Below are positions 6,190 through 14,335 of a stretch of 29,739 bases of DNA, piece by piece. A program made the position numbers and the translations under genes. This DNA comes from a virus. Every line of letters begins with the position of its first letter. Position 1 is the stretch's first letter. The notes under the pieces are model-generated. The model searched no databases. It had not been told where the DNA came from and saw nothing but the letters and a program-made list of their open reading frames with translations. The stretch spans positions 1-29,739 of the IMG/VR virus record IMGVR_UViG_3300019871_000058; one strand, 5' to 3'.

Positions 6190-6212
6190 TAATGACCAAT
6201 GACTAATGACCA
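6190..6212 (+). repeat. Heptamer array forming the terL start region
   Basis: TAATGAC-CAATGAC-TAATGAC units place ATG codons at 6192, 6199 and 6206, one in each reading frame. Only 6199 leads into the terminase frame; the 6192 ATG reaches a stop after four codons. The first residues of the large terminase (MTNDQT) are encoded by the array itself. Confidence 0.75.
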
Positions 6213-7425
6213 AACCGAAGCAACTATTCTATTCAAACACAATTACACCTCAACTGCCCACATAGTTATCAATCAAGGAGGTACAAACTCAGGGAAGACC
6301 TACAGTATTGAACAGGTATTGTTTTGTTTGGCATCCGAAAAACCAAAACAGGTGATAACCGTAGTTGGTCAGGATATACCGAACTTAAAAGCTGGTGCCC
6401 TGCGCGATGCTTTGAATATATATGGCAAGTCTGAACAATTAAGGTCAGCGATCAAAAACTACAATAAGTCCGACCGGATCTTTGAATTCCATAACGGAAG
6501 TATCATCGAATTTAAAAGCTATGGCGACGGGCAGGATGCGAAGTCCGGAAAAAGGGATTACTTATTTATCAATGAGGCCAATGGTATTGACTATACTATT
6601 TTTACAGAGCTTGCCCTGCGCACCAGGGTACGGATATTTATCGACTATAACCCAAATACCGAGTTCTGGGTGCACGACCAGTTGATTGGGAAGCCAGGTG
6701 TGCAGCTGATCATATCCGACCATCGACATAATCCTTTTATATCCGAACATACGCATAAAAAGATAGAGGCTTATAAAGAAAGTGATATTGAGTTTTGGAA
6801 GGTTTACGCCCGTGGGCTTACAGGCAAAATAACCGGGTTGATATTACAGAACTGGTATGTAGTAGAAGATATTCCAAAAGATGCCAGGCTGGTAGCAATC
6901 GGGCTTGATTTTGGTTTTACCAATGATGAAACGGGCTGCCTGCAGGTATATAAGCAGGATGGTGAATTGTGGGTTAATGAACTGATATACGCAACCGGGC
7001 TAACCAACCAGGATATTGCCGCCCAGCTATTACAAGCCGGCATCAATAAAAGCACCGAAATTATTGCCGACAGCGCCGAGCCAAAATCAATAGAAGAGTT
7101 AAAGCGCCTGGGCTGGCATATTAAGGGGGCTAAAAAAGGCCCGGATAGCGTAAAAAATTCTATTGACATATTAAAACGCTTCAGGATAAATGTTACCCGC
7201 CAAAGCGTTAACCTGCGCAAAGAACTGGCGCGGTATAAATGGCGGGTAGATAAATCGGGCAAAACGCTGAACGAGCCTGTAGACACCTGGAACCATTTAA
7301 TAGACCCTTTACGCTACGTAGCATTAAATAAACTAAAAATAAACAAACTCTCTGCACCAAAATCACGTCTTCCGCATTTGGAGAAGCCCCGTTATAACAT
7401 TATTGAAAATCTGATTAATTTATGA
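6199..7425 (+). CDS. terL: Terminase large subunit (PBSX/Terminase_3 type)
   Basis: 408 residues, complete. ATPase domain: Walker A GGTNSGKT (27-34) and Walker B YLFINEA (121-127) with catalytic Glu126. Nuclease domain (RNase H-like): GLDFGFTND with Asp237, ADSAEPKSIEEL with Asp291, and the C-terminal VDTWNHLIDPLRYV with Asp362, His366 and Asp369. All key acidic residues are present, so the motor and headful/site cleavage activities look intact. It docks on the portal and pumps DNA into proheads. The last 4 bases overlap the next gene, indicating translational coupling. The portal and capsid genes that it serves lie 13-16 kb downstream, an unusual separation. Confidence 0.95.
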   Translation: MTNDQTEATILFKHNYTSTAHIVINQGGTNSGKTYSIEQVLFCLASEKPKQVITVVGQDIPNLKAGALRDALNIYGKSEQLRSAIKNYNKSDRIFEFHNGSIIEFKSYGDGQDAKSGKRDYLFINEANGIDYTIFTELALRTRVRIFIDYNPNTEFWVHDQLIGKPGVQLIISDHRHNPFISEHTHKKIEAYKESDIEFWKVYARGLTGKITGLILQNWYVVEDIPKDARLVAIGLDFGFTNDETGCLQVYKQDGELWVNELIYATGLTNQDIAAQLLQAGINKSTEIIADSAEPKSIEELKRLGWHIKGAKKGPDSVKNSIDILKRFRINVTRQSVNLRKELARYKWRVDKSGKTLNEPVDTWNHLIDPLRYVALNKLKINKLSAPKSRLPHLEKPRYNIIENLINL

Positions 7426-8114
7426 TTGAAAAAACATTAAAAACTACCAAAGGGAAAATCAGGGTTAAAATCCCCTCTTACCTGGATGAAGTTACACTCG
7501 GCCAAACGATGCAATTGCAGGATAAACCCCAATTAAATGACTTAGATGCAGTCAGCATTTTATCAGGCATTCCAGTTGATGAATTGCAAAACGTCCAAAA
7601 CATTGATGATTTCCAGGCATTTGAAGATGCGATAATTTCTTTGTCTGACCAGATCAAAAATTTTTACAACAGCGACCAAGTCCCGGATAAAATCACCTTT
7701 CAGTTTGATGGCAGGAACACCACTGTGAAAATCATCAGCAACCTTTCCATTGAGCCCGCAGGTGCGTTTATGGCGTCGCGGGATGTGATTGCTGAAGAAA
7801 TAAATGAGCATATAAAACTGCACGGCGAAGAGGATTGGAAAGAGAATTTCAACCCGTCATTAAATGCCTGTTGCCATATACTGGCTCATTATTTTTATTG
7901 CAAAGTAACCGGCGAAAAGTACAATGAATACAAAGCGGAAGAATTTTGCGAACAGGTAAAACAATTAAAGGTAGCGGAGGCAATGCCTATAGCGAAGTAT
8001 TTTTTTACCAGTTATCCAAACTTATGGAAGCCGAAAATCAGCTACTGGCATCGGTTCCGTCAGCTTTGGAAAAAAAGGCGGGTGTTGATGCTTTCGGTAA
8101 ATTCAAATACATAA
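7422..8114 (+). CDS. Unshifted product of the tail-chaperone-like gene
   Basis: A 230-residue zero-frame product, ATG at 7422 overlapping the terL stop by 4 bp. Residues about 1-30 look like a small beta domain (KGKIRVKIPSYLDEVTLGQT), followed by a helical, acidic body with CCHILAHYFYCKVTGEKYNE near residue 146-165. In phages with this arrangement the short form is the major product and the shifted form a minor one, needed in a fixed ratio for tail assembly. The first 195 residues are shared with the fusion. Confidence is lower for the function than for the gene. Confidence 0.65.
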   Translation: MIEKTLKTTKGKIRVKIPSYLDEVTLGQTMQLQDKPQLNDLDAVSILSGIPVDELQNVQNIDDFQAFEDAIISLSDQIKNFYNSDQVPDKITFQFDGRNTTVKIISNLSIEPAGAFMASRDVIAEEINEHIKLHGEEDWKENFNPSLNACCHILAHYFYCKVTGEKYNEYKAEEFCEQVKQLKVAEAMPIAKYFFTSYPNLWKPKISYWHRFRQLWKKRRVLMLSVNSNT

Positions 8115-8266
8115 ATACCGTCAATTCCCTCGCCGGCGGCGATATCACCAAATGGGACGATGTACTCAACACACCCTATGACCGTGTTTTAACCAAGCTG
8201 CTGCTCAGCAAAACCGAAGCCGACTACCAAAAAAAGTACAGCGAATTATTAAACGCGCAGAAATAA
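7422..8266 (+). CDS. Tail-chaperone-like protein made by -1 frameshift (fusion product)
   Basis: Two overlapping frames. The upstream frame (7422-8114) alone would give 230 residues; its last 35 residues are Arg/Trp-rich and unlike the rest. A slippery heptamer T-TTT-TTT at 8000-8006 in the correct phase lets ribosomes shift -1 into the second frame, which ends at 8266. The fusion is 281 residues (195 + 86) and reads smoothly across the junction (AKYFF-YQLSKLMEAEN). The second frame has only a TTG (7946) or an internal ATG (8024) as independent start. Lambda G/GT and many siphoviruses use exactly this device in the gene for the tail assembly chaperone, which binds the tape measure and tube proteins. 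Acidic, soluble, no membrane segment. The alternative is two separate overlapping genes. Confidence 0.65.
8000..8006 (+). promoter_or_regulatory. -1 frameshift slippery site T-TTT-TTT
   Basis: In the upstream frame the codons are TAT TTT TTT ACC; the heptamer starts at the last base of TAT, so both tRNA-Phe can re-pair after a -1 slip. A candidate stimulatory stem lies downstream: GGAAGCCGA (8026-8034, one bulged G) with TCGGTTCC (8051-8058). Its 19-base distance from the slip site is longer than usual, so its role is uncertain. Confidence 0.65.
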
Positions 8267-8270
8267 ATAA

Positions 8271-8396
8271 TTAGTGATTAGAGGTTAGTGATTAGGCTAT
8301 TATACCACATAAACCTAAGCACTCATAACATGATCAAAAATCTCTGATTATCTAAAATTTCAACTAATCTCTAATTAACTAATCTCTAATCACTAA
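8271..8396. repeat. Heptamer elements forming a 13-bp inverted repeat
   Basis: TTAGTGATTAGAG (8271-8283) is the exact reverse complement of CTCTAATCACTAA (8384-8396). Both arms are made of the CTAATCA-type heptamer found elsewhere. The 133-bp gap between the frameshift gene and the next tail gene contains nothing else recognisable; the second arm ends 3 bp before the next ATG. Confidence 0.7.
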
Positions 8397-8399
8397 CAA

Positions 8400-8846
8400 A
8401 TGCCCATACGTAACCAAATTGAAGCAATTGTACAAACGCTTTCCGCTTCGCCAACATTTATATACGGAACTGTAAACGAGTTGAATACGCTTGCAGACGA
8501 TGCGTTGTTTCCAAGCGTGTTTATGTACCCGCTGCAACCTATAGAGGTATCGCCGCAGGTTAATGGTTCGGTAGACAATACCTTTTCAATTTACCTTGAA
8601 TTTTTGTACCGTACAGAATTTGACCAGTATACAGCTGATAACGAAACCTATGTAAACCAGGCGCTTCATTTAGCCAACGAGTTTATTGTAAAAGCATCCA
8701 AATACCGCGAAGGCGAAGGCCGCTATTTCCGCATTAAAGCAGGCGACAAAGCAAGGTGCCTGCCGGTCTACAACAAATTTGATGTTAACTCCACCGGAGT
8801 GAGTTTAACTATCACTTTGGCAACCATGTATTTTGATAATTATTAA
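8400..8846 (+). CDS. Probable minor tail protein / tail terminator (148 aa)
   Basis: 148 residues, soluble, alternating helix and strand: an N-terminal helix (RNQIEAIVQTLSASPTFIYG), strands around FPSVFMYPLQP and NTFSIYLEFLYRTEFD, a helix VNQALHLANEFIVKAS, and a C-terminal strand GVSLTITLATMYFD. Size, fold pattern and place (between the chaperone-like gene and large tail proteins) fit a tail terminator or tail completion protein, which caps the tube and joins it to the head. The GDKARCLPVYNKFDVNSTGV stretch looks well conserved in Bacteroidota phages to me, but I cannot confirm this. The gap to the next gene is small. Confidence 0.5.
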   Translation: MPIRNQIEAIVQTLSASPTFIYGTVNELNTLADDALFPSVFMYPLQPIEVSPQVNGSVDNTFSIYLEFLYRTEFDQYTADNETYVNQALHLANEFIVKASKYREGEGRYFRIKAGDKARCLPVYNKFDVNSTGVSLTITLATMYFDNY

Positions 8847-8907
8847 TAGCCCCCGGGGAAATAAACACAAATATTAGCACTCATTGGTGCAATCAAAAAT
8901 AAATCAA

Positions 8908-11391
8908 ATGGCAATTATCGGAAGAATCGACCTTACAAACTCTTATACCAATGTCATCGGCAGCAACAGCGAAGATACTTATGCAGATGTTTATATATCA
9001 TTAATTGACGCAGCTACAGGTTTGCCGGTTAACGGCAATAACGTAACTGCCAATTATATTGTTTATGATATTGATATCCTGAACGGTACGGATATTATTG
9101 AAAAACCACATATTGACATTGCCGGGCAATCCATATTAATATACTCGGGTATTATCTCGCAGATCCGGCCCGACGTGGATAACCTGCCGGCAGTTATCTA
9201 TTCAAAAACTTTTTCGGTTATCAGCATAACCGGCGAAGAGGACCCTGCCCCACCGGCAACCATCTGCGATCTGAAGATAAACTTCATTAACATAGATAGC
9301 CCGGAATCGGCGCCCGGGGCAAACGATGCGCAAATAACAGTTGGTGCAAGCTCCTCTTATTTGCCTATCCTGTTTAGTTTGGATAATATTACCTTTCAAA
9401 CATCAGGCACGTTCACCGGCTTATCCGGCGGGTTAAAAACTGTTTATGCAACAGATGCTAATAGCATAGGCTGCGCGGTAAACCAACAGGTTACAATTCC
9501 GGTGCTTACGGATATACTGGTAAGTGACCCATCGGTAACTATCGGTTCAAATACAAGCAGGTGGAACGCCGCTTTTAATCCGGTTGTATTTACTTATCAA
9601 CGTAAGGATTTTGAAATTACCGCAGTTGCCACTGACAGTTTAACCGCTAATGCCGCATTAGCTGTTAATGCAAATTTAACCGGGGTGATACCCGGCGACC
9701 TGGTATATGTTAATGCCGGGACATACAACGGCGTTTTTACAGTAACAGGTGTAACAACAAACTCGCTGATAATAAACACACCATATACCACCACAGCAAG
9801 TGGATTTATCAACATAAACCGGTTAAGGCCATTCTATCAGCTGCAAACCCAAATCACTTACCAGGATAAAATCCTTGGCCGTCAAAATATCATCGTATCT
9901 ACAAACCGGCCGGATAGTACCGGCTTAATAAAAGCTGATATTTCTAACTTTTTGCAAAGCCTATTGCGCGCCAAAGACGAAAGTAATTTTACACAAGTTA
10001 ATTTCCGGGATGATAACCTGAGTGCCAGTTATCAAATAGCCTATGCGCAACATTGGGATGATGGCACTGCCGATGGGCACACAACAGATTGGGTAACGCT
10101 ACCCAATCCGTATTATGTGATGTATGCTGCCAAACAATTAGGCGATAAGTATGGTGGTAACCTGGCGGCTTATGTGCCATTTAAACAGGTAACAGGCGGC
10201 GCTCCGTTAGCCAAATGGGTTACAGACTTTGCGCAACCCGCCTATTCAATTGGCTACCCCTTTGATCTAAGCTTTATTTACGGCGAGAGTCTCGCGGGCT
10301 TAAATTTATATGCCGTAATAACCTTATTCGATATCAACAAAAACCCGGTAGGTGCATTATCACAGGTTAATTTAATAAACGAAGATGGTTCTTTCCTGTC
10401 AAATCAGGACAGTTCCAAACTCATTATCCAAAAATCAACCGTTGGCGATGTGCCGGTAATTGAGCATATAGGCCTAAACCGGCTTTTGGTTGACCAGGCA
10501 TTTGAAGACACCGTGTGCTATTTTTTAATTGACATCCGCTATGAAAATACCGGCGCACCATCAACATTCAACTACTCTTTAACACAATCTGCAACACCTT
10601 ATGTAGATGGTAATTTGCAGATCAAAGATAATGGTGCAGTAAGAGCAGATCTTTTCGTTTCAGATTCCGGTTCGTTCACCATGACACCCGGCAACTCATT
10701 TTCAATTCAAGCCTATACGGGAGACACATCCGGGGCAGCTGATCCTAAATTAACCCTAATGGTGTCAAAAAACGGGGTTGTAGTTTTTGATCAAACTACG
10801 CCGGCTGTTCCCGGCGCAAGTCTTATTTATTCGGGAACAGTTGATATAGGAGCAACTTATGATATTGTTGCCTTAGCTGCTGATGGAAGTGACGATGTTA
10901 CCCCGATAAACATTGTGGATACCACAACCGTTAGCAGTACCGAGGTGCAGGTAATGCAGGATCAGTTGGTAAGAATTGATAAAAGCCTTGATTATAACAG
11001 CATTTATTTAAGATGGATAGGTTTAACAGGCTCATGGAATTACTATCGCTTCATCTACAACCAGGAAATATCATTGGATGTCCAAAACGCAACGATCATC
11101 AAAAATTATGTATTTGACTGGGAGAACCAGGACAGCATTGAAGAAGTAATAGGCAAAAGCGCCGGTCAAAAAATAAAAGTAATGGCCGAAGATCTATCGG
11201 TAGATGATATTAAAGGTTTACAATCTATCAAATACTCACCAAAGGTCCAAATGCTCATCAGCAAAAATCCGGTTAAATGGCAAACCATTGTATTAAACAC
11301 CGCCACCTTTAGCGAGTATGAAACACTTAACGGGCAAGCGCCATTCAGCGTCACCTTCAATTTACCATCAATAAATATTCAAACACAATAA
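8908..11391 (+). CDS. Large multidomain tail protein with SprB-like repeat
   Basis: 827 residues from ATG 8908; a TTG 24 bp earlier extends the frame but is a poorer start. Almost entirely beta-structured. Residues about 120-198 match the SprB/gliding-adhesin repeat pattern (FSLDNITFQTSGTFTGLSGG, then a VYATDANSIGC-type ending). Residues about 235-305 form a second beta module (PGDLVYVNAGTYNGVFTVTG). The C-terminal part has SIYLRWIGLTGSWNYYRF near residue 700, a motif I associate with tail/baseplate proteins of Bacteroidota phages. Probably a distal tail or baseplate component with adhesin-like modules that contact the cell surface. No catalytic motif is visible. It is followed by a 63-bp gap holding a palindromic element and then the next large tail protein. 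Confidence 0.6.
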   Translation: MAIIGRIDLTNSYTNVIGSNSEDTYADVYISLIDAATGLPVNGNNVTANYIVYDIDILNGTDIIEKPHIDIAGQSILIYSGIISQIRPDVDNLPAVIYSKTFSVISITGEEDPAPPATICDLKINFINIDSPESAPGANDAQITVGASSSYLPILFSLDNITFQTSGTFTGLSGGLKTVYATDANSIGCAVNQQVTIPVLTDILVSDPSVTIGSNTSRWNAAFNPVVFTYQRKDFEITAVATDSLTANAALAVNANLTGVIPGDLVYVNAGTYNGVFTVTGVTTNSLIINTPYTTTASGFININRLRPFYQLQTQITYQDKILGRQNIIVSTNRPDSTGLIKADISNFLQSLLRAKDESNFTQVNFRDDNLSASYQIAYAQHWDDGTADGHTTDWVTLPNPYYVMYAAKQLGDKYGGNLAAYVPFKQVTGGAPLAKWVTDFAQPAYSIGYPFDLSFIYGESLAGLNLYAVITLFDINKNPVGALSQVNLINEDGSFLSNQDSSKLIIQKSTVGDVPVIEHIGLNRLLVDQAFEDTVCYFLIDIRYENTGAPSTFNYSLTQSATPYVDGNLQIKDNGAVRADLFVSDSGSFTMTPGNSFSIQAYTGDTSGAADPKLTLMVSKNGVVVFDQTTPAVPGASLIYSGTVDIGATYDIVALAADGSDDVTPINIVDTTTVSSTEVQVMQDQLVRIDKSLDYNSIYLRWIGLTGSWNYYRFIYNQEISLDVQNATIIKNYVFDWENQDSIEEVIGKSAGQKIKVMAEDLSVDDIKGLQSIKYSPKVQMLISKNPVKWQTIVLNTATFSEYETLNGQAPFSVTFNLPSINIQTQ

Positions 11392-11408
11392 TCCATTAAG
11401 CATACAAG

Positions 11409-11440
11409 CCCTCTTCTTTGGAGAGGATTTAGGTGAGGCC
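11409..11440. repeat. CTCTTC/GGAGAG intergenic element (intact form)
   Basis: CCTCTTCTTTGGAGAGGAT followed directly by TTAGGTGAGGC. Same family as the interrupted copy at 3460-3540 and the related element at 23848. It occupies most of the gap between the two large tail genes. Confidence 0.65.
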
Positions 11441-11454
11441 AAACCAAATCAAAC

Positions 11455-13569
11455 ATGAATAACATCCAACTATACATCAATGACCAACCGGCAGACCTGA
11501 GCGATGATAGCCCGATAGCGCTCACGTTTCAAATAAATAACCTGGCCGATGTTCAAAACCAGCAGGGAAATACATCCAATCAATTCAAATTGCCTTTAAC
11601 ACAGCGAAACCGGCAGCTATTAGGCTTCCCGGATGATATTGCATTTACCTCTATCCTGCCCTATCGCCAATACCAGGCAAAGATAATCCAGGATGGGCTG
11701 GAGATCATTCCATATGCCGTTGCCGAATTGAACAGTATTGAACAAGACATGGCCAATATTACCATACTATCCGGCAATGTTGATTTTTTTGATGCGATAG
11801 ACGGCAAAATTTATGACATGGGCGACAGCACCAGCCAATGGAGCAATTTTGGCAATAGCCTGGTTTGGAAACCTTATGACCATGTTTGGAATTTGGACAA
11901 CGCGGTCAGTTCGCAAACAAAGACCGACGGCTGGATATGGCCGGTAGTTGATTATGGGTTTTTTGACAAAACCGACTTTACCATACCCATCGATGTACGC
12001 AACTTACGCCCCGGCTTTTTTATAAAAACAGCTATCGATTTGTTGTTGCAATCAGCCGGTTATAAAGGTAAAGGTTCGTTACTTGCAGACCCGTTGTATC
12101 CCCTGCTTATTTGCCAGTTTAGCAATAGCTCGTTCGACCACGGCACCGACTATCAAAACCAACCTGATGATAAAGGCATGAGTGCGGTTCAAAATGCAGA
12201 TGTTTTGATAGAACATCAAAATGCACTTAATCCGGGCGGCAACCTAAAATTCAACATCGTAAACAGCGATAAAGCAAACCAGTTTAGCAGCCAGCAATAT
12301 TTTACCGCAAATTCACCAAATAGTATTGCCATAACGCTAAGCCTTCCCCATGTATATTTAAAAGGTTTCGTTACACCTGAAGAAAATGCGGGCAAATTCA
12401 CCGTTAATATCTACTACCATATAAACGGCACCTCTTCGGATACCGATGCCGTACTAACCAGCTATGAATTCTCCTTCAGCAATTTTGGAGAGAACCGCGG
12501 CAGCGGCCCGGATAGCGACCCTAAAGGGTGGCGGCGCATATCAGGATCGGGCAGCAGTATTTTTGCTGAGATTGATATTTTTAATATTAAATTGTCTTTC
12601 CAAACAACAATTGCGCAGGGCGATACCCTATATATGGGCTACGTTTTTACAGGTAAAACGCCCATATCGGTAATAAACTATGCCGGCAGCACGCTTGACA
12701 TAGTAAGCCAGGAGCAAAAAGTGCAATTCGGCCAATCTATTCAGTGCGAGCGGATATTGCCGGATATATCGCAAAAAGATCTTTTAAAAGACACCTTGCA
12801 GCGGTTCGGCATTATATGCCAAACAGACAATGCAAGTAAAACCATCTCGTTCAACTCGTTCAGGGACATCGTTAATAATATACCAATAGCAAAGGACTGG
12901 ACATCCAGATGTATTGACCAGGGCAAACAGGTATCATTCAGGCTGGGTAATTATTCGCAGGTGAACTATATGCAATATAAAGCCGATGACAATATATTGC
13001 CCTTGAAATTCGGCTGGTCGCAAATTAATATCGATGACCAATTGTTACCGGCAAGCGGCACGTTGTTCGAAAGCCAGTTTGGAGCTACACTAAATCAGCC
13101 TTATTATGGCGGGACGGTAGCGCAAATTGAAATGCACGATGATACACAGGAAGGAACAGACCTTTCCATTGGCGTTGCGCCGCGTATACTCATTGATCAA
13201 AAGTTTGATCTGCGACAGATTGGTAAAGCCGTAACGTTTACCGATGGCGTAAGCACCCGGATTGTAAACGACGTTATCAGCATTCCCTATTTTTATAAAA
13301 CAGATGCACCACAGCTAACCGAGGAATACGGAAAAGGCAGCTTACTATTTGAAGACTTGCGTAGTAAATATTACACCGAACTGGAGAAAATATTAACCCG
13401 TTCAAAAAAAGTGATCAGGTATTTTTTGCTTAACCCGCGCGATATATTGGAACTTGATCTGTTAATACCGGTTTATTTACAACAGGATGGCGCTTATTAT
13501 TACATTAACAAAATAGATAGCTGGCGCAAAGGCCAACCTTGTAAAGTAGAGTTAGTTAAATTAGGTTAG
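11455..13569 (+). CDS. Large tail/baseplate protein
   Basis: 704 residues. The N-terminus (MNNIQLYINDQPADLSDDSP, then ALTFQINNLADVQNQQGNTS) matches a pattern seen in tail proteins of Bacteroidota siphoviruses, where it is followed by 'NxFKLPLTxxNRxLLGFPDD' as here. The middle is beta-rich with a segment LRPGFFIKTAIDLLLQSAGY, and the C-terminal third has 'LLKDTLQRFGIICQTDNASKT', typical of tail-tip or hub-like proteins that have a 'late' domain evaluating at a terminal complex. The final VELVKLG is strand-like. Probably a baseplate hub or tail-tip protein acting with the preceding gene product. No enzymatic motif seen. Confidence 0.55.
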   Translation: MNNIQLYINDQPADLSDDSPIALTFQINNLADVQNQQGNTSNQFKLPLTQRNRQLLGFPDDIAFTSILPYRQYQAKIIQDGLEIIPYAVAELNSIEQDMANITILSGNVDFFDAIDGKIYDMGDSTSQWSNFGNSLVWKPYDHVWNLDNAVSSQTKTDGWIWPVVDYGFFDKTDFTIPIDVRNLRPGFFIKTAIDLLLQSAGYKGKGSLLADPLYPLLICQFSNSSFDHGTDYQNQPDDKGMSAVQNADVLIEHQNALNPGGNLKFNIVNSDKANQFSSQQYFTANSPNSIAITLSLPHVYLKGFVTPEENAGKFTVNIYYHINGTSSDTDAVLTSYEFSFSNFGENRGSGPDSDPKGWRRISGSGSSIFAEIDIFNIKLSFQTTIAQGDTLYMGYVFTGKTPISVINYAGSTLDIVSQEQKVQFGQSIQCERILPDISQKDLLKDTLQRFGIICQTDNASKTISFNSFRDIVNNIPIAKDWTSRCIDQGKQVSFRLGNYSQVNYMQYKADDNILPLKFGWSQINIDDQLLPASGTLFESQFGATLNQPYYGGTVAQIEMHDDTQEGTDLSIGVAPRILIDQKFDLRQIGKAVTFTDGVSTRIVNDVISIPYFYKTDAPQLTEEYGKGSLLFEDLRSKYYTELEKILTRSKKVIRYFLLNPRDILELDLLIPVYLQQDGAYYYINKIDSWRKGQPCKVELVKLG

Positions 13570-13613
13570 AAAGTAAATATTTAAAATAATTTTTCAACAT
13601 TTTGCTAATATTT

Positions 13614-13645
13614 TTTGCAAAGCTGATAAGGATGATTTATTTTTA
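13614..13645 (+). promoter_or_regulatory. Promoter of the secreted moron
   Basis: TTTG (13614-13617), 20 bp, TATTTTTA (13638-13645), one mismatch from TAnnTTTG. It lies 25 bp before the ATG at 13671 and points to independent expression of this gene within the tail region, probably in the lysogen. Confidence 0.5.
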
Positions 13646-13670
13646 CAAAAAAGAGAAACCAAATATCATA

Positions 13671-14255
13671 ATGAAAAAACTACTCCTTATCACGTTACTA
13701 ATAATACCCTTTTGTGGGTTTTCGCAAACCACAACACCAATAGATGGCTTTTTGGGAATAAAGTTTGGAAGCAGTAAACAAGCTGTAATTGCTGCCATTA
13801 GGGCCAAAGGTGGTGTATTGGAAAAAAATGCGCCAGGCCCTTTGGGATTGGCGTTTGACAAAGTAAAATTAGGGAACAGGCAGTGCGCTGCCTTTGTGGT
13901 TAAATTTATTGACGATAAAGCTTTTTGTGCGGTATTTTCTTTTGAACCAAAGGAACAACCCAAAACAATTGATTATTATAATAGCCTGGTAAGTGATCTG
14001 TCTGAAAAATATGGGCCGGGGAAACCTACTGCTGATTTTAAAGAACCTTTTAAGCTCGGAGATGGTAATGAAATACTTGCTATACAAGGAGGCTATGTAG
14101 CAATGTATACCGATTGGGATTCAAATGACCATTCTATCCAGGCGAGTATAGATCATGATGGTGATGGGCTAAGCGTTACCTTAATTTACACCGATGAAAA
14201 ATTACAGGCTATTGTCGACGCCAAACAAAAAGCAAAACAAAATTCAGATATGTAA
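13671..14255 (+). CDS. Secreted protein, accessory (moron) gene
   Basis: 194 residues from ATG 13671; an upstream in-frame ATG at 13602 is rejected because the promoter lies in between. Signal peptide MKKLLLITLLIIPFCGFSQ with cleavage near residue 19. The mature domain starts with IDGFLGIKFGSSKQAVIAAI, resembling small periplasmic proteins whose first helix follows an 'FG.s..eV...l' pattern, followed by a curved sheet (AAFVVKFIDDKAFCAVFSFE) and a second helix (YYNSLVSDLSEKYG), and ends with a charged helix. No function can be named. It has its own promoter and a strong terminator and splits the tail operon, so it is likely a lysogenic-conversion gene acting in the host envelope rather than a virion part. 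Confidence 0.7.
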   Translation: MKKLLLITLLIIPFCGFSQTTTPIDGFLGIKFGSSKQAVIAAIRAKGGVLEKNAPGPLGLAFDKVKLGNRQCAAFVVKFIDDKAFCAVFSFEPKEQPKTIDYYNSLVSDLSEKYGPGKPTADFKEPFKLGDGNEILAIQGGYVAMYTDWDSNDHSIQASIDHDGDGLSVTLIYTDEKLQAIVDAKQKAKQNSDM

Positions 14256-14261
14256 TAAAAC

Positions 14262-14286
14262 AAACTCCCCTTACCGGGAGTTTTTT
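14262..14286 (+). terminator. Rho-independent terminator after the secreted moron
   Basis: AAACTCCC, loop CTTACC, GGGAGTTT, continuing to six T in total. It starts 6 bp after the TAA and should stop transcription from the moron promoter. Confidence 0.85.
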
Positions 14287-14294
14287 AATCAATA

Positions 14295-14316
14295 ATATAT
14301 GCCAATTAGCATATAT
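14295..14316. promoter_or_regulatory. Extended dyad ATATATGC-CAATTA-GCATATAT, copy 3
   Basis: Perfect 8-bp arms around the ATGCC-AATT-AGCAT core (14299-14312), which is identical to the copy at 2199. It is located after the terminator and 19 bp before the tape measure start, so a protein bound here could restart or block transcription of the tape measure gene. Confidence 0.55.
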
Positions 14317-14335
14317 ATCATAATACACCAACCCC

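Noticed and set aside
6804-7286. 160-codon minus-strand frame
   Set aside because: Lies wholly within the terminase nuclease domain, whose catalytic motifs prove the plus-strand frame; the minus product is Ser/Leu-rich without a recognisable fold.
7946-8266. Second frame of the chaperone region as an independent gene from TTG
   Set aside because: TTG start without supporting signal; the in-phase slippery heptamer and smooth junction explain the frame better. An ATG at 8024 remains a weaker alternative.
13602-13670. N-terminal extension of the secreted moron
   Set aside because: It would precede a normal signal peptide and overlaps the promoter boxes at 13614-13645.
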